Shown: positions 45,404 to 54,632 of the stretch, piece after piece
Position numbering within the stretch: the stretch's first letter is position 1
Layout: every line of letters starts with the position of its first letter
NCBI GenBank assembly: GCA_024232355.1
Contig: JAAEPW010000810.1
Location: 1-62,329, forward strand
From: Chloroflexota bacterium
GTDB lineage: Bacteria; Chloroflexota; Anaerolineae; B4-G1
DNA: 62,329 bases
Direction: 5' to 3'
Made by a program: the position numbers and the translations under genes
Notes under the pieces: model-generated
The model's input: only the letters and a program-made list of their open reading frames with translations
Database searches by the model: none
Told to the model about the DNA's origin: nothing

Positions 45404-47783
45404 CCCCCGCTGGCGCAAGGTAATGCGCGATTTGTGGTTGAACAAAGTGCGGACCTTTCTGGTCGTGCTGGCCATTGCTATAGGTATTTTTGGCATCGGC
45501 GTGGTGGTGAATGCGTATTCAATTTTGATACGCGAGATGGACAAGAATTATCTGAATACAAATCCAGCTTCGGCGACGCTGTGGACCGACCCGATGGATC
45601 GGGATTTTGTCCAGGCCGTGCAAGATCTTTCCGTGATTGACCAGGCCGAGGCGAGACGGAAAGTCGTTGGGCGCATCCAGGTGGGGCCGGATGAGTGGAA
45701 GGATATCTGGCTGTTTGTCATCAACGATTTTGATAATGTCTGCATTTCCACGTTCGTGCCGGAGGATGGGGTGTGGCCGCCAGCAGATGGAGAAATTCTT
45801 TTGGAGCGCGAGGCGCTGTCTGTTGCCAGGGCAGATGTTGGCGATACGGTGTTCGTCAGAATACCTGATGGCCTGAAACAGGATTTGTCCCTCGTCGGTA
45901 CCGTTCACGCCCCGGGTTTAGCCCCAGCCTGGATGGAGGGTTTTGCCTATGGCTTTGTCACGCCGGGAACGCTCGAATTACTGGGCGGAGAACCCTATTT
46001 GAACGAACTCAAGATCGTCGTCGCCGAGAACGAGTTTGACAAGGAAACTATCAAAGAGACGGCGTATCAACTCAAGGGGTGGATCGAGCAAAACGGGCGT
46101 CAGGTGTATCGTATCGAGATTCCAGAGCCGGGCAAACACCCACACATCACTCAGATGTCCGCTTTGCTGTTTTTGCTGCAAGCTTTTGGGTTGTTGGCCC
46201 TCGTCTTGAGTGGGGTACTGGTTGCCAACATGATCTCTGCCCTGCTGGCCCAGCAAATTCGACAGATTGGGATGATGAAGGCCGTAGGAGCCAGAAATAG
46301 GCAAATTGTCGGCATATATTTTGGGATCGTTTTGGCTTTGGGGCTGGTGGCGTTGGTGGTGGCTATGCCGGCCGGTGTCTGGGTAGGGCGATTGTATGCA
46401 GATTTCGCAGCTGATATGCTCAATTTTGACATCTTTAGCACCGAGATACCCGTCTGGGTGTATGTTCTCCAAGTGCTTGTTGGTTTGCTGGTGCCGATCT
46501 TGGTGGCGGCTTATCCCATTTACAAGGGTAGCCGGGTCACCGTACGTCAGGCGCTCAGCGACTATGGTGTGGGGCAGAGTGGTTTTGGCAAAAGCCCCAT
46601 CGATGTGCTGCTGGGGCGAATCCGTGGCGTGGCACGACCGTTCTTGCTCTCACTGCGTAATACGTTTCGCCGCCGGGGACGGTTGGTGCTCACTTTGGGG
46701 ACCCTAGCGGTCGGGGGCGCGGTCTTTATTGTTGCGATGAACGTGGCTGCTTCAATGGATAATACTGTCAGCAAAAGGTTCGACCCTCTACGGTACGATA
46801 TCCAACTCCGTTTTAATCGTTCCTATCGTGTGGAGCGCATTGAACAGGTTGTTGGTGATACGTCTGATGTAGTTCAGGTAGAAACTTGGGGAGGAGCCAA
46901 GGCCGCGCGCGTCTACCCAGACGGGACAACGGGAAATAATTTTACTGTCGTGGCCCCACCTGCGACGACTGAATTGATGGCCGAGATACCCGTCATCGAG
47001 GGGCGCTGGCTGCGACCAGACGACGGGAACGGGGTGGTGGTCAACAATCAATTGCTAGAAAAGGAACCGGACGTCAACGTGGGTGACGAAATCACGCTCA
47101 GGATTGGTGATCGAGAGACTGGTTGGCTGGTTGTTGGCGTTGCTCAAGAACTGATCGCTGTACCAACGGCTTTTGTTAATAACGAGTATTTTTCCCAAGT
47201 TACCGATCAGGTAGGATATGCCCAGAATGCGGTGGTTGTCGCCGAAAGCCGTGATATGGAAACTGTGTCTGCTATCGCGCGCTCTTTGGAGCAGAGCCTT
47301 CAAGACGCCGGTTTGGACGTGGGAACGACCCAGAAAATGGGCGATTTTCGCCAGGCTGTCGAGGACCACCTCAAGATTATCGCCTTTTTTCTGGTGTTGA
47401 TGTCTGTTCTGGTCGTCATTGTGGGCGGATTGGGTTTGATCTCGACGATGAGCATCAACGTGCTCGAACGGACGCGCGAGATCGGTGTGATGCGGGCCAT
47501 CGGCGCATCAGATTGGGCCATATTGCGCATTATTGTGGTTGAGGGAGGGTTGATCGGCGCGCTGAGTTGGATCATCGCGGTGTTGCTTTCCTTGCCATTG
47601 AGCGTTTTTGTCAGTCGGACGTTTGGCGTGATCTTTTTTGAGACCCCGCTTGCTTTTGCCGTTTCGCCGATGGGGCTTGTGATATGGTTCGTCATCGTCG
47701 TTGTTTTCTCAGGTCTAGCCAGCTTTTATCCAGCGTGGAATGCCACGTGGCTGACGACCCGTGAGGTCTTGGCGTACGAGTAG
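45393..47783 (+). CDS. FtsX-like ABC permease, duplicated type
   Basis: This 796-residue permease has eight helices arranged as two FtsX units: a first anchor ([20 protein letters not shown]), a large extracytoplasmic domain (MacB-PCD like), three helices with [21 protein letters not shown] second copy follows with [20 protein letters not shown] and [20 protein letters not shown] near the end. Both copies contain the FtsX motif (G-x-M-x-A-[IV]-G-A). It overlaps the ATPase gene and should form a complex with it for export of lipids, peptides or drugs; metals are less usual substrates. Confidence 0.9.
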   Translation: MLINPRWRKVMRDLWLNKVRTFLVVLAIAIGIFGIGVVVNAYSILIREMDKNYLNTNPASATLWTDPMDRDFVQAVQDLSVIDQAEARRKVVGRIQVGPDEWKDIWLFVINDFDNVCISTFVPEDGVWPPADGEILLEREALSVARADVGDTVFVRIPDGLKQDLSLVGTVHAPGLAPAWMEGFAYGFVTPGTLELLGGEPYLNELKIVVAENEFDKETIKETAYQLKGWIEQNGRQVYRIEIPEPGKHPHITQMSALLFLLQAFGLLALVLSGVLVANMISALLAQQIRQIGMMKAVGARNRQIVGIYFGIVLALGLVALVVAMPAGVWVGRLYADFAADMLNFDIFSTEIPVWVYVLQVLVGLLVPILVAAYPIYKGSRVTVRQALSDYGVGQSGFGKSPIDVLLGRIRGVARPFLLSLRNTFRRRGRLVLTLGTLAVGGAVFIVAMNVAASMDNTVSKRFDPLRYDIQLRFNRSYRVERIEQVVGDTSDVVQVETWGGAKAARVYPDGTTGNNFTVVAPPATTELMAEIPVIEGRWLRPDDGNGVVVNNQLLEKEPDVNVGDEITLRIGDRETGWLVVGVAQELIAVPTAFVNNEYFSQVTDQVGYAQNAVVVAESRDMETVSAIARSLEQSLQDAGLDVGTTQKMGDFRQAVEDHLKIIAFFLVLMSVLVVIVGGLGLISTMSINVLERTREIGVMRAIGASDWAILRIIVVEGGLIGALSWIIAVLLSLPLSVFVSRTFGVIFFETPLAFAVSPMGLVIWFVIVVVFSGLASFYPAWNATWLTTREVLAYE

Positions 47784-47816
47784 CAGAGAGATAAAATGAG
47801 AAATGGAGATGTCAAA

Positions 47817-47984
47817 ATGAAAAAGAACAAAAGGTTGATTGTCGCCGTAACAGCCGTCGTTATTTTACTTGCTTGTATCGGTGCTGTGGCAGGACTTTAT
47901 ATGGCTGTTGAAAGTGGCCTTATTCCCAATCCGCACGCATCTGGGGGAGCTATTCAAGTGCTGGGGAATGTAATTATGATTTGA
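47817..47984 (+). CDS. Small single-helix membrane peptide
   Basis: This 55-residue protein has one hydrophobic helix (LIVAVTAVVILLACIGAVAG) after KKNKR, like a signal anchor, and ends in two consecutive TGA codons. The ATG at 47817 has GGAG eight bases before it. It starts 33 bases after the FtsX-like permease stop, as the last gene of the + strand series. It may be a small exported peptide or transporter accessory. No family is known to me. Confidence 0.5.
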   Translation: MKKNKRLIVAVTAVVILLACIGAVAGLYMAVESGLIPNPHASGGAIQVLGNVIMI

Positions 47985-47992
47985 TGAACCTT

Positions 47993-48775
47993 CTACCCGC
48001 GCACCATCATCAGGTTGCCGGATTCGTACCGGCGCAGTCCCCAGCGAAAGACGCCGCGGGCCGCCAGCGTGAATCCGATGGTGACGGCTACCAGTATCGC
48101 CAGCCGTGTCCAACTGAAATTGCTCACCAGTTCTGCCGGCATCGAGCCGACGAGGGCGGCCGGGATGAGGGTGTAGAGCAGCACCCTCACCGCGCCGGGG
48201 AAAATCTCTACCGGGTAGAGGCTGAACGTGATCAGTGCGTTGATGGCCTGACCAGCCAGATTATCGGCGCTGCCTATCCAAAAGGCCAGCGATCCCACCA
48301 ACACGCTAAAGGCGACAAAGATGAGACCCGTCAGCAAGCCCAGTAACAGAAATAGTGGCAAGCTCATCCATCGTCCCGGTGCAGCTATCAGAAAGACGAT
48401 TAGGCCAAAGAGCAGATCGCCCCAGGCGGGGAGCGACATCCGTGAGACCAGCAAGTGAACCAGCGGATCGGCGGGGAGGGCCAGGTAATAGTCCAGATCA
48501 CCACTGGCGATGATTCGGGCGACCAGAAACGCGTTACCACAGATGGCGGTGCCTGCCCCAAAGCCAAAAGCGACGATTCCATAGATGGTCATCACTCCTG
48601 CCAGATCCCAGCCTTGCAGGTTGGGCAACCGGTTAAAGAGGACCCACCAGAAAAAAAGCAGCATCGCATCGTTGAGCAGCATACCGATGACTTGAAGAAT
48701 AAAGGCCCCCCGGTAAGCCATCGCCGACATCAGGTTGTGGCGCAAATAGCCTAGCACTAATCGCAGTGTTTTCAT
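47993..48775 (-). CDS. ABC-2 type permease (COG3694 type)
   Basis: This 260-residue membrane protein has six predicted helices, of the ABC-2_2 group, with LVLGYLRHNLMSAMAYRGAF at the start and SGDLDYYLALPADPLVHLLV in the middle, as in viologen or daunorubicin-type exporters. AAGGA stands four bases before the ATG at 48775; a Met at 48799 would overlap the phosphoesterase stop (ATGA) without a ribosome site. It is the second permease for the ATPase at 50841, separated from the first by a phosphoesterase gene. Confidence 0.88.
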   Translation of the reverse strand: MKTLRLVLGYLRHNLMSAMAYRGAFILQVIGMLLNDAMLLFFWWVLFNRLPNLQGWDLAGVMTIYGIVAFGFGAGTAICGNAFLVARIIASGDLDYYLALPADPLVHLLVSRMSLPAWGDLLFGLIVFLIAAPGRWMSLPLFLLLGLLTGLIFVAFSVLVGSLAFWIGSADNLAGQAINALITFSLYPVEIFPGAVRVLLYTLIPAALVGSMPAELVSNFSWTRLAILVAVTIGFTLAARGVFRWGLRRYESGNLMMVRG

Positions 48776-48795
48776 TTTATCCTTTGAGTATTTGA

Positions 48796-50049
48796 TCATG
48801 GTCCATCAGTTGGTGGTACCGGGGGGAGTAATGTGCTCCCTTTGGCAGGTTGGTGCAACACAAGCGGCAGATATGACCAGTGCGGTATAGGTTTGTACAG
48901 TATGAATGGATCGAATTGTGCACCGTTTGGTTCGACTCCGACGCCGGTCAGTGTATTGGCGTTTATTGATATAGACACACAATGGTTGACACTGGCAAAG
49001 TATACCGAGTATGGGTTGGACTCTTCTTGTTCGTACAATGGCGCGCCACCGCCACCCGTCACAACATAGACGACGTCGCCAACAATGCTCCGTTCATAAT
49101 CGTGGTCGTGGCCGCTAAAAACTAAATCTACATCATAATCTGCAAAGAGCGGGCCGAGTGCGTCGCGCACAGTTTCGTTGCCCCCGTGACGTCCAGAGCT
49201 GTGAAGGGGAGGGTGAAGGAATACGATCTTCCAAAACCTGTCGGTGTTGGCCAGATCATTTTCCAACCAGATATACTGTGGGCTGCCCGGTGTATAGTTT
49301 GCATAGCCATCAAGTTGCAAGGCGACAAAGTGTGTGTTGCCATAGTCGAACGAGTACCATTGCTCGTTACCGGGCAGGTGAAAGGCATCATAATAGTGCT
49401 GGCTGTTCCTTTCGTGGTTACCGAGTGCCCCAAAGAGCGGCGCTTGGCGCATCAAGCTCCGCTCGATATCAAAGAAGGTGTCCCACTCACTGGCTTTTGT
49501 CCCATTGTTTACAAAATCGCCAGAGTGTAGAACAAAGTCCGGTTCCAGGCCAACGATGCGATCGACGACGCCTTGATGGGCCAAGTGACCGGTCCGCGTA
49601 TCTCCAAGGACGGCGAACGAAAAGCTACTTTGGGTGGGCAAATCGGCGGTGCGGAATGTGTGATCTCCACCTAAAACTTGCCCGTTGCTGGCGATTTGAT
49701 AATGATAGACTGTATCAGGAGTGAGATTGGTCAACGTAATCGCGTGGTGAGTTAGGGGTAGGATGTTGTTGACGCTAGAGATGTACGTTGTTGTAGGGCC
49801 ATAGTTCACGTGGCTGGTGGCCAGTTCGTTCGTGTTCCACACAACGATGACGCTGTTGGTTGTGACGGATTGCAGATAGGGACCTCGCGTCAACGCAGTT
49901 GTTTGGCCCGGTTCTGAGGGGAAAGCAGCACGTGAGATCCATTGTGTTCCCTGTTGGTGTCGGATCATAATTCCGGCCGATGCTAGGATCGCTAGACCCA
50001 GCCCCAGGCCGGCAGCCAGCGATGTCAAATTTTTCCTCAATGTCGCCAC
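48796..50049 (-). CDS. Secreted purple-acid-phosphatase-like metallophosphoesterase
   Basis: This 417-residue exported protein starts with a signal-anchor (SLAAGLGLGLAILASAGIMI). A fibronectin-like N-terminal domain (RGPYLQSVTTNSVIVVWNTN) leads to the calcineurin-type phosphoesterase core. Metal ligands are GDTR, HSGDF, GNHE, FLHPP and GHDHDYER, all in the usual order. The end includes HWSYLPLVLHQ. The start GTG has GGGGGA nine bases upstream. It lies between two ABC-2 permease genes on the same strand, which is an odd place. Confidence 0.88.
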   Translation of the reverse strand: MATLRKNLTSLAAGLGLGLAILASAGIMIRHQQGTQWISRAAFPSEPGQTTALTRGPYLQSVTTNSVIVVWNTNELATSHVNYGPTTTYISSVNNILPLTHHAITLTNLTPDTVYHYQIASNGQVLGGDHTFRTADLPTQSSFSFAVLGDTRTGHLAHQGVVDRIVGLEPDFVLHSGDFVNNGTKASEWDTFFDIERSLMRQAPLFGALGNHERNSQHYYDAFHLPGNEQWYSFDYGNTHFVALQLDGYANYTPGSPQYIWLENDLANTDRFWKIVFLHPPLHSSGRHGGNETVRDALGPLFADYDVDLVFSGHDHDYERSIVGDVVYVVTGGGGAPLYEQEESNPYSVYFASVNHCVSISINANTLTGVGVEPNGAQFDPFILYKPIPHWSYLPLVLHQPAKGSTLLPPVPPTDGP

Positions 50050-50055
50050 CTTTGA

Positions 50056-50844
50056 CTATCCCCCGTGCATTACCATCCGCCGTTGCGCCCGTTTCCAGAC
50101 GATTGTCACCAAGCCCACGAGTATGACTATATAGATCACCTGCCCGGCTACGGCCCGTAGTACGAATCCTGGCTCAAAGCCGATAAAGATCCGAGCTGGA
50201 ACGTAAGAGATGAATTGGAACGGCAGCCACTCGGATACTCGTCGTAGCCAGTCGGGGAACATTTCCAGGGGGAGAAACAACCCGCCCACGGTAAAGAGCA
50301 GTTTCTGGTAAATCCAGAATATGGGCATGACCTCTTCGATCCAAAAGGCAGACAGGCCGATGAGGACGGCAATGAGTGCGTCCAACAGCAGGGCCAGGGA
50401 TGCCGTTCCCAAAAAAGCCAACAGACCCGATAGATCGCCGGTTGTCTGTCGCATTCCCAGTCCTACCACGATCGTTGCAGTCAGAAAATTGAGCACAAAA
50501 CGGGGGATAGAGCCGCCCAAAGAGTTGGCGACCTGGTACCAGGGATAACTCAAGGGACGCGTCAGTGTATAGGCCAGGTTCCCTGCTTTGACCTCTTCAC
50601 TGATCTGGGTAAAGATGCGTGAGCCGGAGAGGGTGATGGTTTCGGTCATTGCCAGATACCATACCATCTCTACCAGCGAGTATCCTTCTAGTGTTGACTC
50701 GCCTCCGATGCCAAAGGCAGAGGACCACAGGGCCATAAAGACACCCATAAAGAGTACCATCTGAACTGCCCGCATCGCCAGTTCGGCCCGGTAGACCCAT
50801 TGCTGCCGGGCAGCAACTCGAAGCACAAACCCATAGCGCATCAT
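50056..50844 (-). CDS. ABC-2 type permease (COG4587 type)
   Basis: This 262-residue membrane protein has six helices. RVAARQQWVYRAELAMRAVQ at the N-terminus and AGNLAYTLTRPLSYPWYQV in the centre are features of the permease group that pairs with COG4586 ATPases. Its ATG overlaps the ATPase TGA by four bases (ATGA at 50841-50844). It likely forms a heterodimer with the permease at 47993. Export is expected, but the substrate is unknown. Confidence 0.88.
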   Translation of the reverse strand: MMRYGFVLRVAARQQWVYRAELAMRAVQMVLFMGVFMALWSSAFGIGGESTLEGYSLVEMVWYLAMTETITLSGSRIFTQISEEVKAGNLAYTLTRPLSYPWYQVANSLGGSIPRFVLNFLTATIVVGLGMRQTTGDLSGLLAFLGTASLALLLDALIAVLIGLSAFWIEEVMPIFWIYQKLLFTVGGLFLPLEMFPDWLRRVSEWLPFQFISYVPARIFIGFEPGFVLRAVAGQVIYIVILVGLVTIVWKRAQRRMVMHGG

Positions 50845-51863
50845 TCATCCAATCTCCCTTCTTTGTTATTTGGTCCGACCTCGTAGATACGGGCAATGAT
50901 TGATTCCATTGGTGGGTTGTCCACGTTGATGTCTGCGATGGTGTACTGTGCCAAGAGTTGCCCAACTATTCTCTCAATAGGTACGATCCCTGTATCTACC
51001 TCTAATTTGACTCCGTATCCTTTGTGTTTCAATACCCGCACGCCAAGCTCATCGCCCTGACCGCTGCGGTCGATTCCCTGCCAGGGTTCTCCCAATTTCA
51101 GGGAGACTGTCTTGGTGTGGATATAGTCTCGCTTCAAAGTAGAGACTTTTCCGTCATAGATCACTGTTCCGTGGTTTATGACCATCGCGCGCTTGCAGAG
51201 AATCTCGACGTCCCCGGCATCGTGAGAGGTGAGAAAGATGGTGACACCCTCCTGCTGGTTGAGTTCTAGTATCAAGTCGCGGATGCGCTGCTTGACGACG
51301 ACATCGAGACCGATGGTCGGCTCATCGAGAAAGAGAATGCGCGGACGATGCAGGAGCGAGGCAGCGATCTCGCAGCGCATCCGCTCGCCCAGTGAGAGTT
51401 TGCGCACCGGTGTGCGCAAATAGTCACTGATCTCGAATAACTCGATCAAATAGTTCAGCCGTTGGCGGTAGGCGGATTTGTCCAGCTCGTAGATGTGGGC
51501 CAGCAACTCGAAAGAGTCTGCCGGGGGTAGATGGTACCAGAGTTGGGACTTTTGACCAAAGACGGCGCCGATCTCGTGGGCCAACTTTTGGCGCTCTTGC
51601 CACGGCGTCTTGCCCAGCACCTGAGCCTGACCGGAAGTAGGGTAGAGAATGCCAGTCAGCATTTTTATAGTAGTAGATTTGCCTGCCCCATTAGGACCGA
51701 TAAAAGCCAGCCGCTCCCCCTCTTGTATGTTGAGGGTGATATCTTTCACGGCGTGGATTTCTCGTCGGGTGGGATGCAGCAATGAGCGCAGGCTGCCAAC
51801 AAGTCCTGATTGTTTTTCCGTCGTAACAAAAGTCTTGGTTAAATTAGTAGCTTTGATGTCCAA
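50841..51863 (-). CDS. ABC-2 exporter ATPase (COG4586 type)
   Basis: This 340-residue ATP-binding protein shows Walker A GPNGAGKSTTIKMLTG, signature LSLGERMRCEIAASLLHRP, Walker B RILFLDEPTIGLDV and H-loop LTSHDAGDVE. The N-terminal stretch with GSLRSLLHPTRREIHAVKDI is typical of the group. The start is TTG (51863), with GAGG six bases upstream. It is the first gene of the unit ATPase, permease, phosphoesterase, permease. Confidence 0.92.
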   Translation of the reverse strand: MDIKATNLTKTFVTTEKQSGLVGSLRSLLHPTRREIHAVKDITLNIQEGERLAFIGPNGAGKSTTIKMLTGILYPTSGQAQVLGKTPWQERQKLAHEIGAVFGQKSQLWYHLPPADSFELLAHIYELDKSAYRQRLNYLIELFEISDYLRTPVRKLSLGERMRCEIAASLLHRPRILFLDEPTIGLDVVVKQRIRDLILELNQQEGVTIFLTSHDAGDVEILCKRAMVINHGTVIYDGKVSTLKRDYIHTKTVSLKLGEPWQGIDRSGQGDELGVRVLKHKGYGVKLEVDTGIVPIERIVGQLLAQYTIADINVDNPPMESIIARIYEVGPNNKEGRLDE

Positions 51864-51980
51864 AGGAAACCTCGATTATTTTTAATCATTTCTAATTTTA
51901 GTGCATTTTGTTACCTTGTACAAGTTCCTTGACCACATAAATCTCGCTCTTCTCACTGCGATCACCAATAAAGTGTGCCA

Positions 51981-52237
51981 CTATTTGACGAATGCGACGA
52001 CATAGAGCGATCTATATCCACCATTTTTGCTTTTTTTGAGCACAAATGACCACATTTCATCCAGTTCCAACATATCATCCGCTTTCGCTCTTTCTAAAGT
52101 GTCAGGCAAAGCAGCTGCTTTTTCTATGATCCAGCGTGCCAGTGTCTGGCGTGCTATTCCAAAGATGCGCTCAGTACCGCGCATACTGGCCCGCTCCCGA
52201 TAGTTCTGCAAGACAAACTCTTTGACAAACTCGGGAT
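51981..52237 (-). pseudogene. IS1-like transposase fragment
   Basis: The minus strand reads YRERASMRGTERIFGIARQT, then a helix-turn-helix (LARWIIEKAAALP) and LELDEMWSFVLKKSKNGGY, matching the InsA-InsB junction of IS1-family transposases. It begins after a TAA and ends at 51981 with the catalytic core missing. It lies between the ABC exporter and recA. Confidence 0.75.
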
Positions 52238-52250
52238 AAGAACGGCTTTA

Positions 52251-52423
52251 CCCAAATCCGTAGGGTGATTGCATTTATATTTCAGTGGTTCGAGTTTAAC
52301 ACGTAGCATAGCCCTTCGTGGGCGTAAAATGGGTACAATGCCCTATGCCACTAACGAAATTACCGAGTTTCGTGCATAAAACAAGGTTCCACATTATAAA
52401 TGTAATCGCCCTACCCAAATCCG
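52251..52423. mobile_element. MITE-like 153-bp element with target duplication
   Basis: TAGGGTGATTGCATTTATA (52261-52279) and TATAAATGTAATCGCCCTA (52395-52413) are terminal inverted repeats, matching at 17 of 19 positions. CCCAAATCCG stands directly outside both ends (52251-52260 and 52414-52423), as a 10-base target duplication. No ORF is inside. The right end lies 10 bases upstream of the recA -35 box. Confidence 0.75.
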
Positions 52424-52432
52424 CAATCACAC

Positions 52433-52461
52433 TTGACAAAATAGAACATTTGTGCTAATAT
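52433..52461 (+). promoter_or_regulatory. recA promoter with LexA-box-like sequence
   Basis: TTGACA (52433-52438) and TAATAT (52456-52461) have 17-base spacing. GAACATTTGTGC (52444-52455), close to the Gram-positive SOS box GAAC-N4-GTTC, fills the spacer. LexA bound here would block RNA polymerase. Confidence 0.65.
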
Positions 52462-52488
52462 ATCTCATAATAGTACAAGGAGGATAGT

Positions 52489-53556
52489 ATGAGTAAAAAA
52501 GGACGTGAAAAGGCACTGGATGTCGCGTTGGCAAACCTAACCAAACGTTTTGGCGACGGCACCGTGATGCGTCTGGGAGAAGCAACCCACTTGCAAATCG
52601 AGATTATTCCCACCGGTTCCCTGGCCATCGATTACGCTCTCGGCGCTGGCGGCATCCCCCGGGGCCGCGTCACCGAAATTTACGGCGCAGAGGGTTCAGG
52701 CAAGACTACTCTGGCCCAACACATTGTTGCTGAGGCCCAAAAGCGAGATGGCGTCGCAGCCTTTGTAGATATGGAGCATGCCCTCGACCCTGTTTACGCA
52801 GCCAAATGTGGCGTGGATGTAGATAACCTGCTCATTTCTCAACCCGACACCGGCGAGCAAGCGTTGGAAATCACCGAGACCCTCATCCGCTCCGGCGCGG
52901 TAGACATCATTGTGATCGACTCGGTGGCCGCGCTGGTGCCTCGCGCCGAGATCGAGGGGGAAATGGGGGCCTCTCACCCCGGCCTCCAGGCACGTCTAAT
53001 GAGTCAGGCGCTGCGCAAGTTGAGTGGGGCCATCAAACAATCAAACACAGCCGTGATCTTTACAAATCAGTTGCGGGAAAAGATTGGCGTGATGTTTGGC
53101 AGCCCGGTGACCACCTCAGGTGGGCGGGCGCTTAAATTCTACGCCTCTGTACGACTAGATATCCGGCGCATCGCTGCCATCAAAAACAAGGGCGAAGTGA
53201 TCGGCAATCGAACGCGAGTTCGAGTAACAAAGAACAAAATAGCACCGCCATTCCGAGTGGCAGAGTTCGACATCAATTATGACGAAGGGATCAGCAAAGC
53301 AGGGGACCTGATAGATATGGCGGTAGAGTTGGAAGAGATTGAGAAACGAGGTTCGTACTACTATCGTAGCGGTGAGAGCATGGCCCAGGGACGCGAGAAT
53401 GCCAAGCAATTCCTACGCGAGCACCCCGACATCGCCGACCAAGTAGAGGCCGCCGTGCGTCAGCACCTAGAACTGGGAATCGCTCCCATCACTGCAAATA
53501 ATGACAAAAACCCTGAGGAAAAAACTGCAAAACTCGCAAAAGATACACTCGCGTAA
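52489..53556 (+). CDS. recA: DNA recombinase RecA
   Basis: RecA (355 residues) forms the nucleoprotein filament for strand exchange and LexA cleavage. Walker A is GAEGSGKTT (about 66-74), Walker B is [12 protein letters not shown], loop L1 is in [20 protein letters not shown] and L2 in [20 protein letters not shown]. The first residues [20 protein letters not shown] are standard. AGGAGG stands five bases before the ATG. It is followed by decayed repeats with no other SOS gene. Confidence 0.98.
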   Translation: MSKKGREKALDVALANLTKRFGDGTVMRLGEATHLQIEIIPTGSLAIDYALGAGGIPRGRVTEIYGAEGSGKTTLAQHIVAEAQKRDGVAAFVDMEHALDPVYAAKCGVDVDNLLISQPDTGEQALEITETLIRSGAVDIIVIDSVAALVPRAEIEGEMGASHPGLQARLMSQALRKLSGAIKQSNTAVIFTNQLREKIGVMFGSPVTTSGGRALKFYASVRLDIRRIAAIKNKGEVIGNRTRVRVTKNKIAPPFRVAEFDINYDEGISKAGDLIDMAVELEEIEKRGSYYYRSGESMAQGRENAKQFLREHPDIADQVEAAVRQHLELGIAPITANNDKNPEEKTAKLAKDTLA

Positions 53557-53654
53557 AGTCCAACAAATCTTTACCTCAACCAACAGGTCCTTGTGCTGCA
53601 GTCACCAATCATAAAAGCTACAATTTAACGTGTGGCGGCACATTGTCGTCCAAA

Positions 53655-53845
53655 AGCCACCGTTTTTGAGCACAAAAGGTCAAGCTTTATCCAGTTCCAG
53701 CACATCACCTGTCTGTGGGCAACAAAGTGTCTTTGAGATCAGGCAACTTGGGAACCCCTATCGTTGATCCACACAACAACCGTGTGCCGAGATATTTCAT
53801 AGATGCGTTCAAGCCCTCTCATACTTGATTGATCACTTGCCTTTT
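53655..53845 (-). pseudogene. Second, more decayed IS1-like transposase fragment
   Basis: On the minus strand SMRGLERIYEISRHTVVVWI is readable, then stops, then LELDK and FVLK about 35 residues later. These match the fragment at 51981-52237 in order and orientation but with frame damage. The two fragments bracket recA. Confidence 0.65.
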
Positions 53846-53934
53846 GGCCATTACCAAACCGGAGGGCACATACACAAATTCAGAGAGTATCGGAATAACA
53901 CCCTATTCTGTCACGAATTAGCGCGAAAGGCACT

Positions 53935-54085
53935 GGTTCAGTTGAATGGGATTACGATGTAGCCGCGCTTTCTATAGCGCGTAAGGCTCTGCGAGTGCGC
54001 AACTTGTTGCGACAGAAACCTCGGCTACAAGCCCCTTTTTGAGCCACAATTGGCTTAACATCCAAAAATCCCACTCAACTAAACC
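53935..54085. mobile_element. 151-bp structured element with 19-bp inverted ends
   Basis: GGTTCAGTTGAATGGGATT (53935-53953) and AATCCCACTCAACTAAACC (54067-54085) are inverted repeats matching at 17 of 19. Inside, TGTAGCCG (53958-53965) pairs with CGGCTACA (54022-54029), and smaller hairpins CGCGCT/AGCGCG and GCGCAAC/GTTGCG lie between. No ORF or target duplication is seen. This covers most of the gene-free gap 53557-54218 together with the transposase fragment. Confidence 0.6.
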
Positions 54086-54218
54086 TGTACCCAAATCTTC
54101 TTTGCCATTGCCGTCTACACCAGTCTTTTTTGACTACCAACCTTTCATTCTTGGCTCTGGCGCTCAAGGCTTGCGACTGGATATGGTAGGTACAAGACGA
54201 ACGGGACTCGGGATCAGT

Positions 54219-54632
54219 TTACCGCACGACGAATATCAGAATGTGCGTGCCAGCGGCATCATAGACCTCGAGCCGGTCAGTGGTGATCTGGTACGTGGCA
54301 GCGGCACCCAGGGTTGTGAGATAGGCGGTTTCCTGTTCCAGGATTCCGGTTGGTTCCATGCAGCCCATCTCTGTTGCGAAGACATTAGATATACTCAAGT
54401 TGTTTTCCTTGGCCTGATAACTGCCTCCATACTGGTTGCAGCCCGCCAAACCGGAAACTTGTTCGTCTGAAAACTCGAGCGTGATCGTTGTACCGGAAAG
54501 TACAGCATTACCGGTTAGGGATTCCAGTTCCCACACTGTATTGCGCAGCACATTGACACCTGAACCGCCGCAAGCGACTAACATAACTGCCAAAACGGCA
54601 ATGATAATGACAATTGCAAACTTTATGTTCAT
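54219..54632 (-). CDS. META-domain (HslJ-like) lipoprotein
   Basis: This 137-residue lipoprotein has a signal peptide with lipobox LVAC (Cys about residue 21). A META domain follows: TVWELESLTGNAVLSGTTIT, FSDEQVSGLAGCNQYGGSYQ and ATEMGCMEPTGILEQETAYL. HslJ-like proteins sit in the cell envelope and have been linked to stress and novobiocin resistance. Its ATG overlaps the stop of the upstream APH-like gene (ATGA). Confidence 0.9.
   Translation of the reverse strand: MNIKFAIVIIIAVLAVMLVACGGSGVNVLRNTVWELESLTGNAVLSGTTITLEFSDEQVSGLAGCNQYGGSYQAKENNLSISNVFATEMGCMEPTGILEQETAYLTTLGAAATYQITTDRLEVYDAAGTHILIFVVR

Noticed and set aside
47982..47987. Another selenocysteine codon in the 55-residue membrane peptide
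   Set aside because: Two TGA codons follow each other and no hairpin or conserved protein continues after them.
54039..54470. 143-residue + strand frame
   Set aside because: It is largely antisense to the META lipoprotein and begins in the repeat element; no family features.
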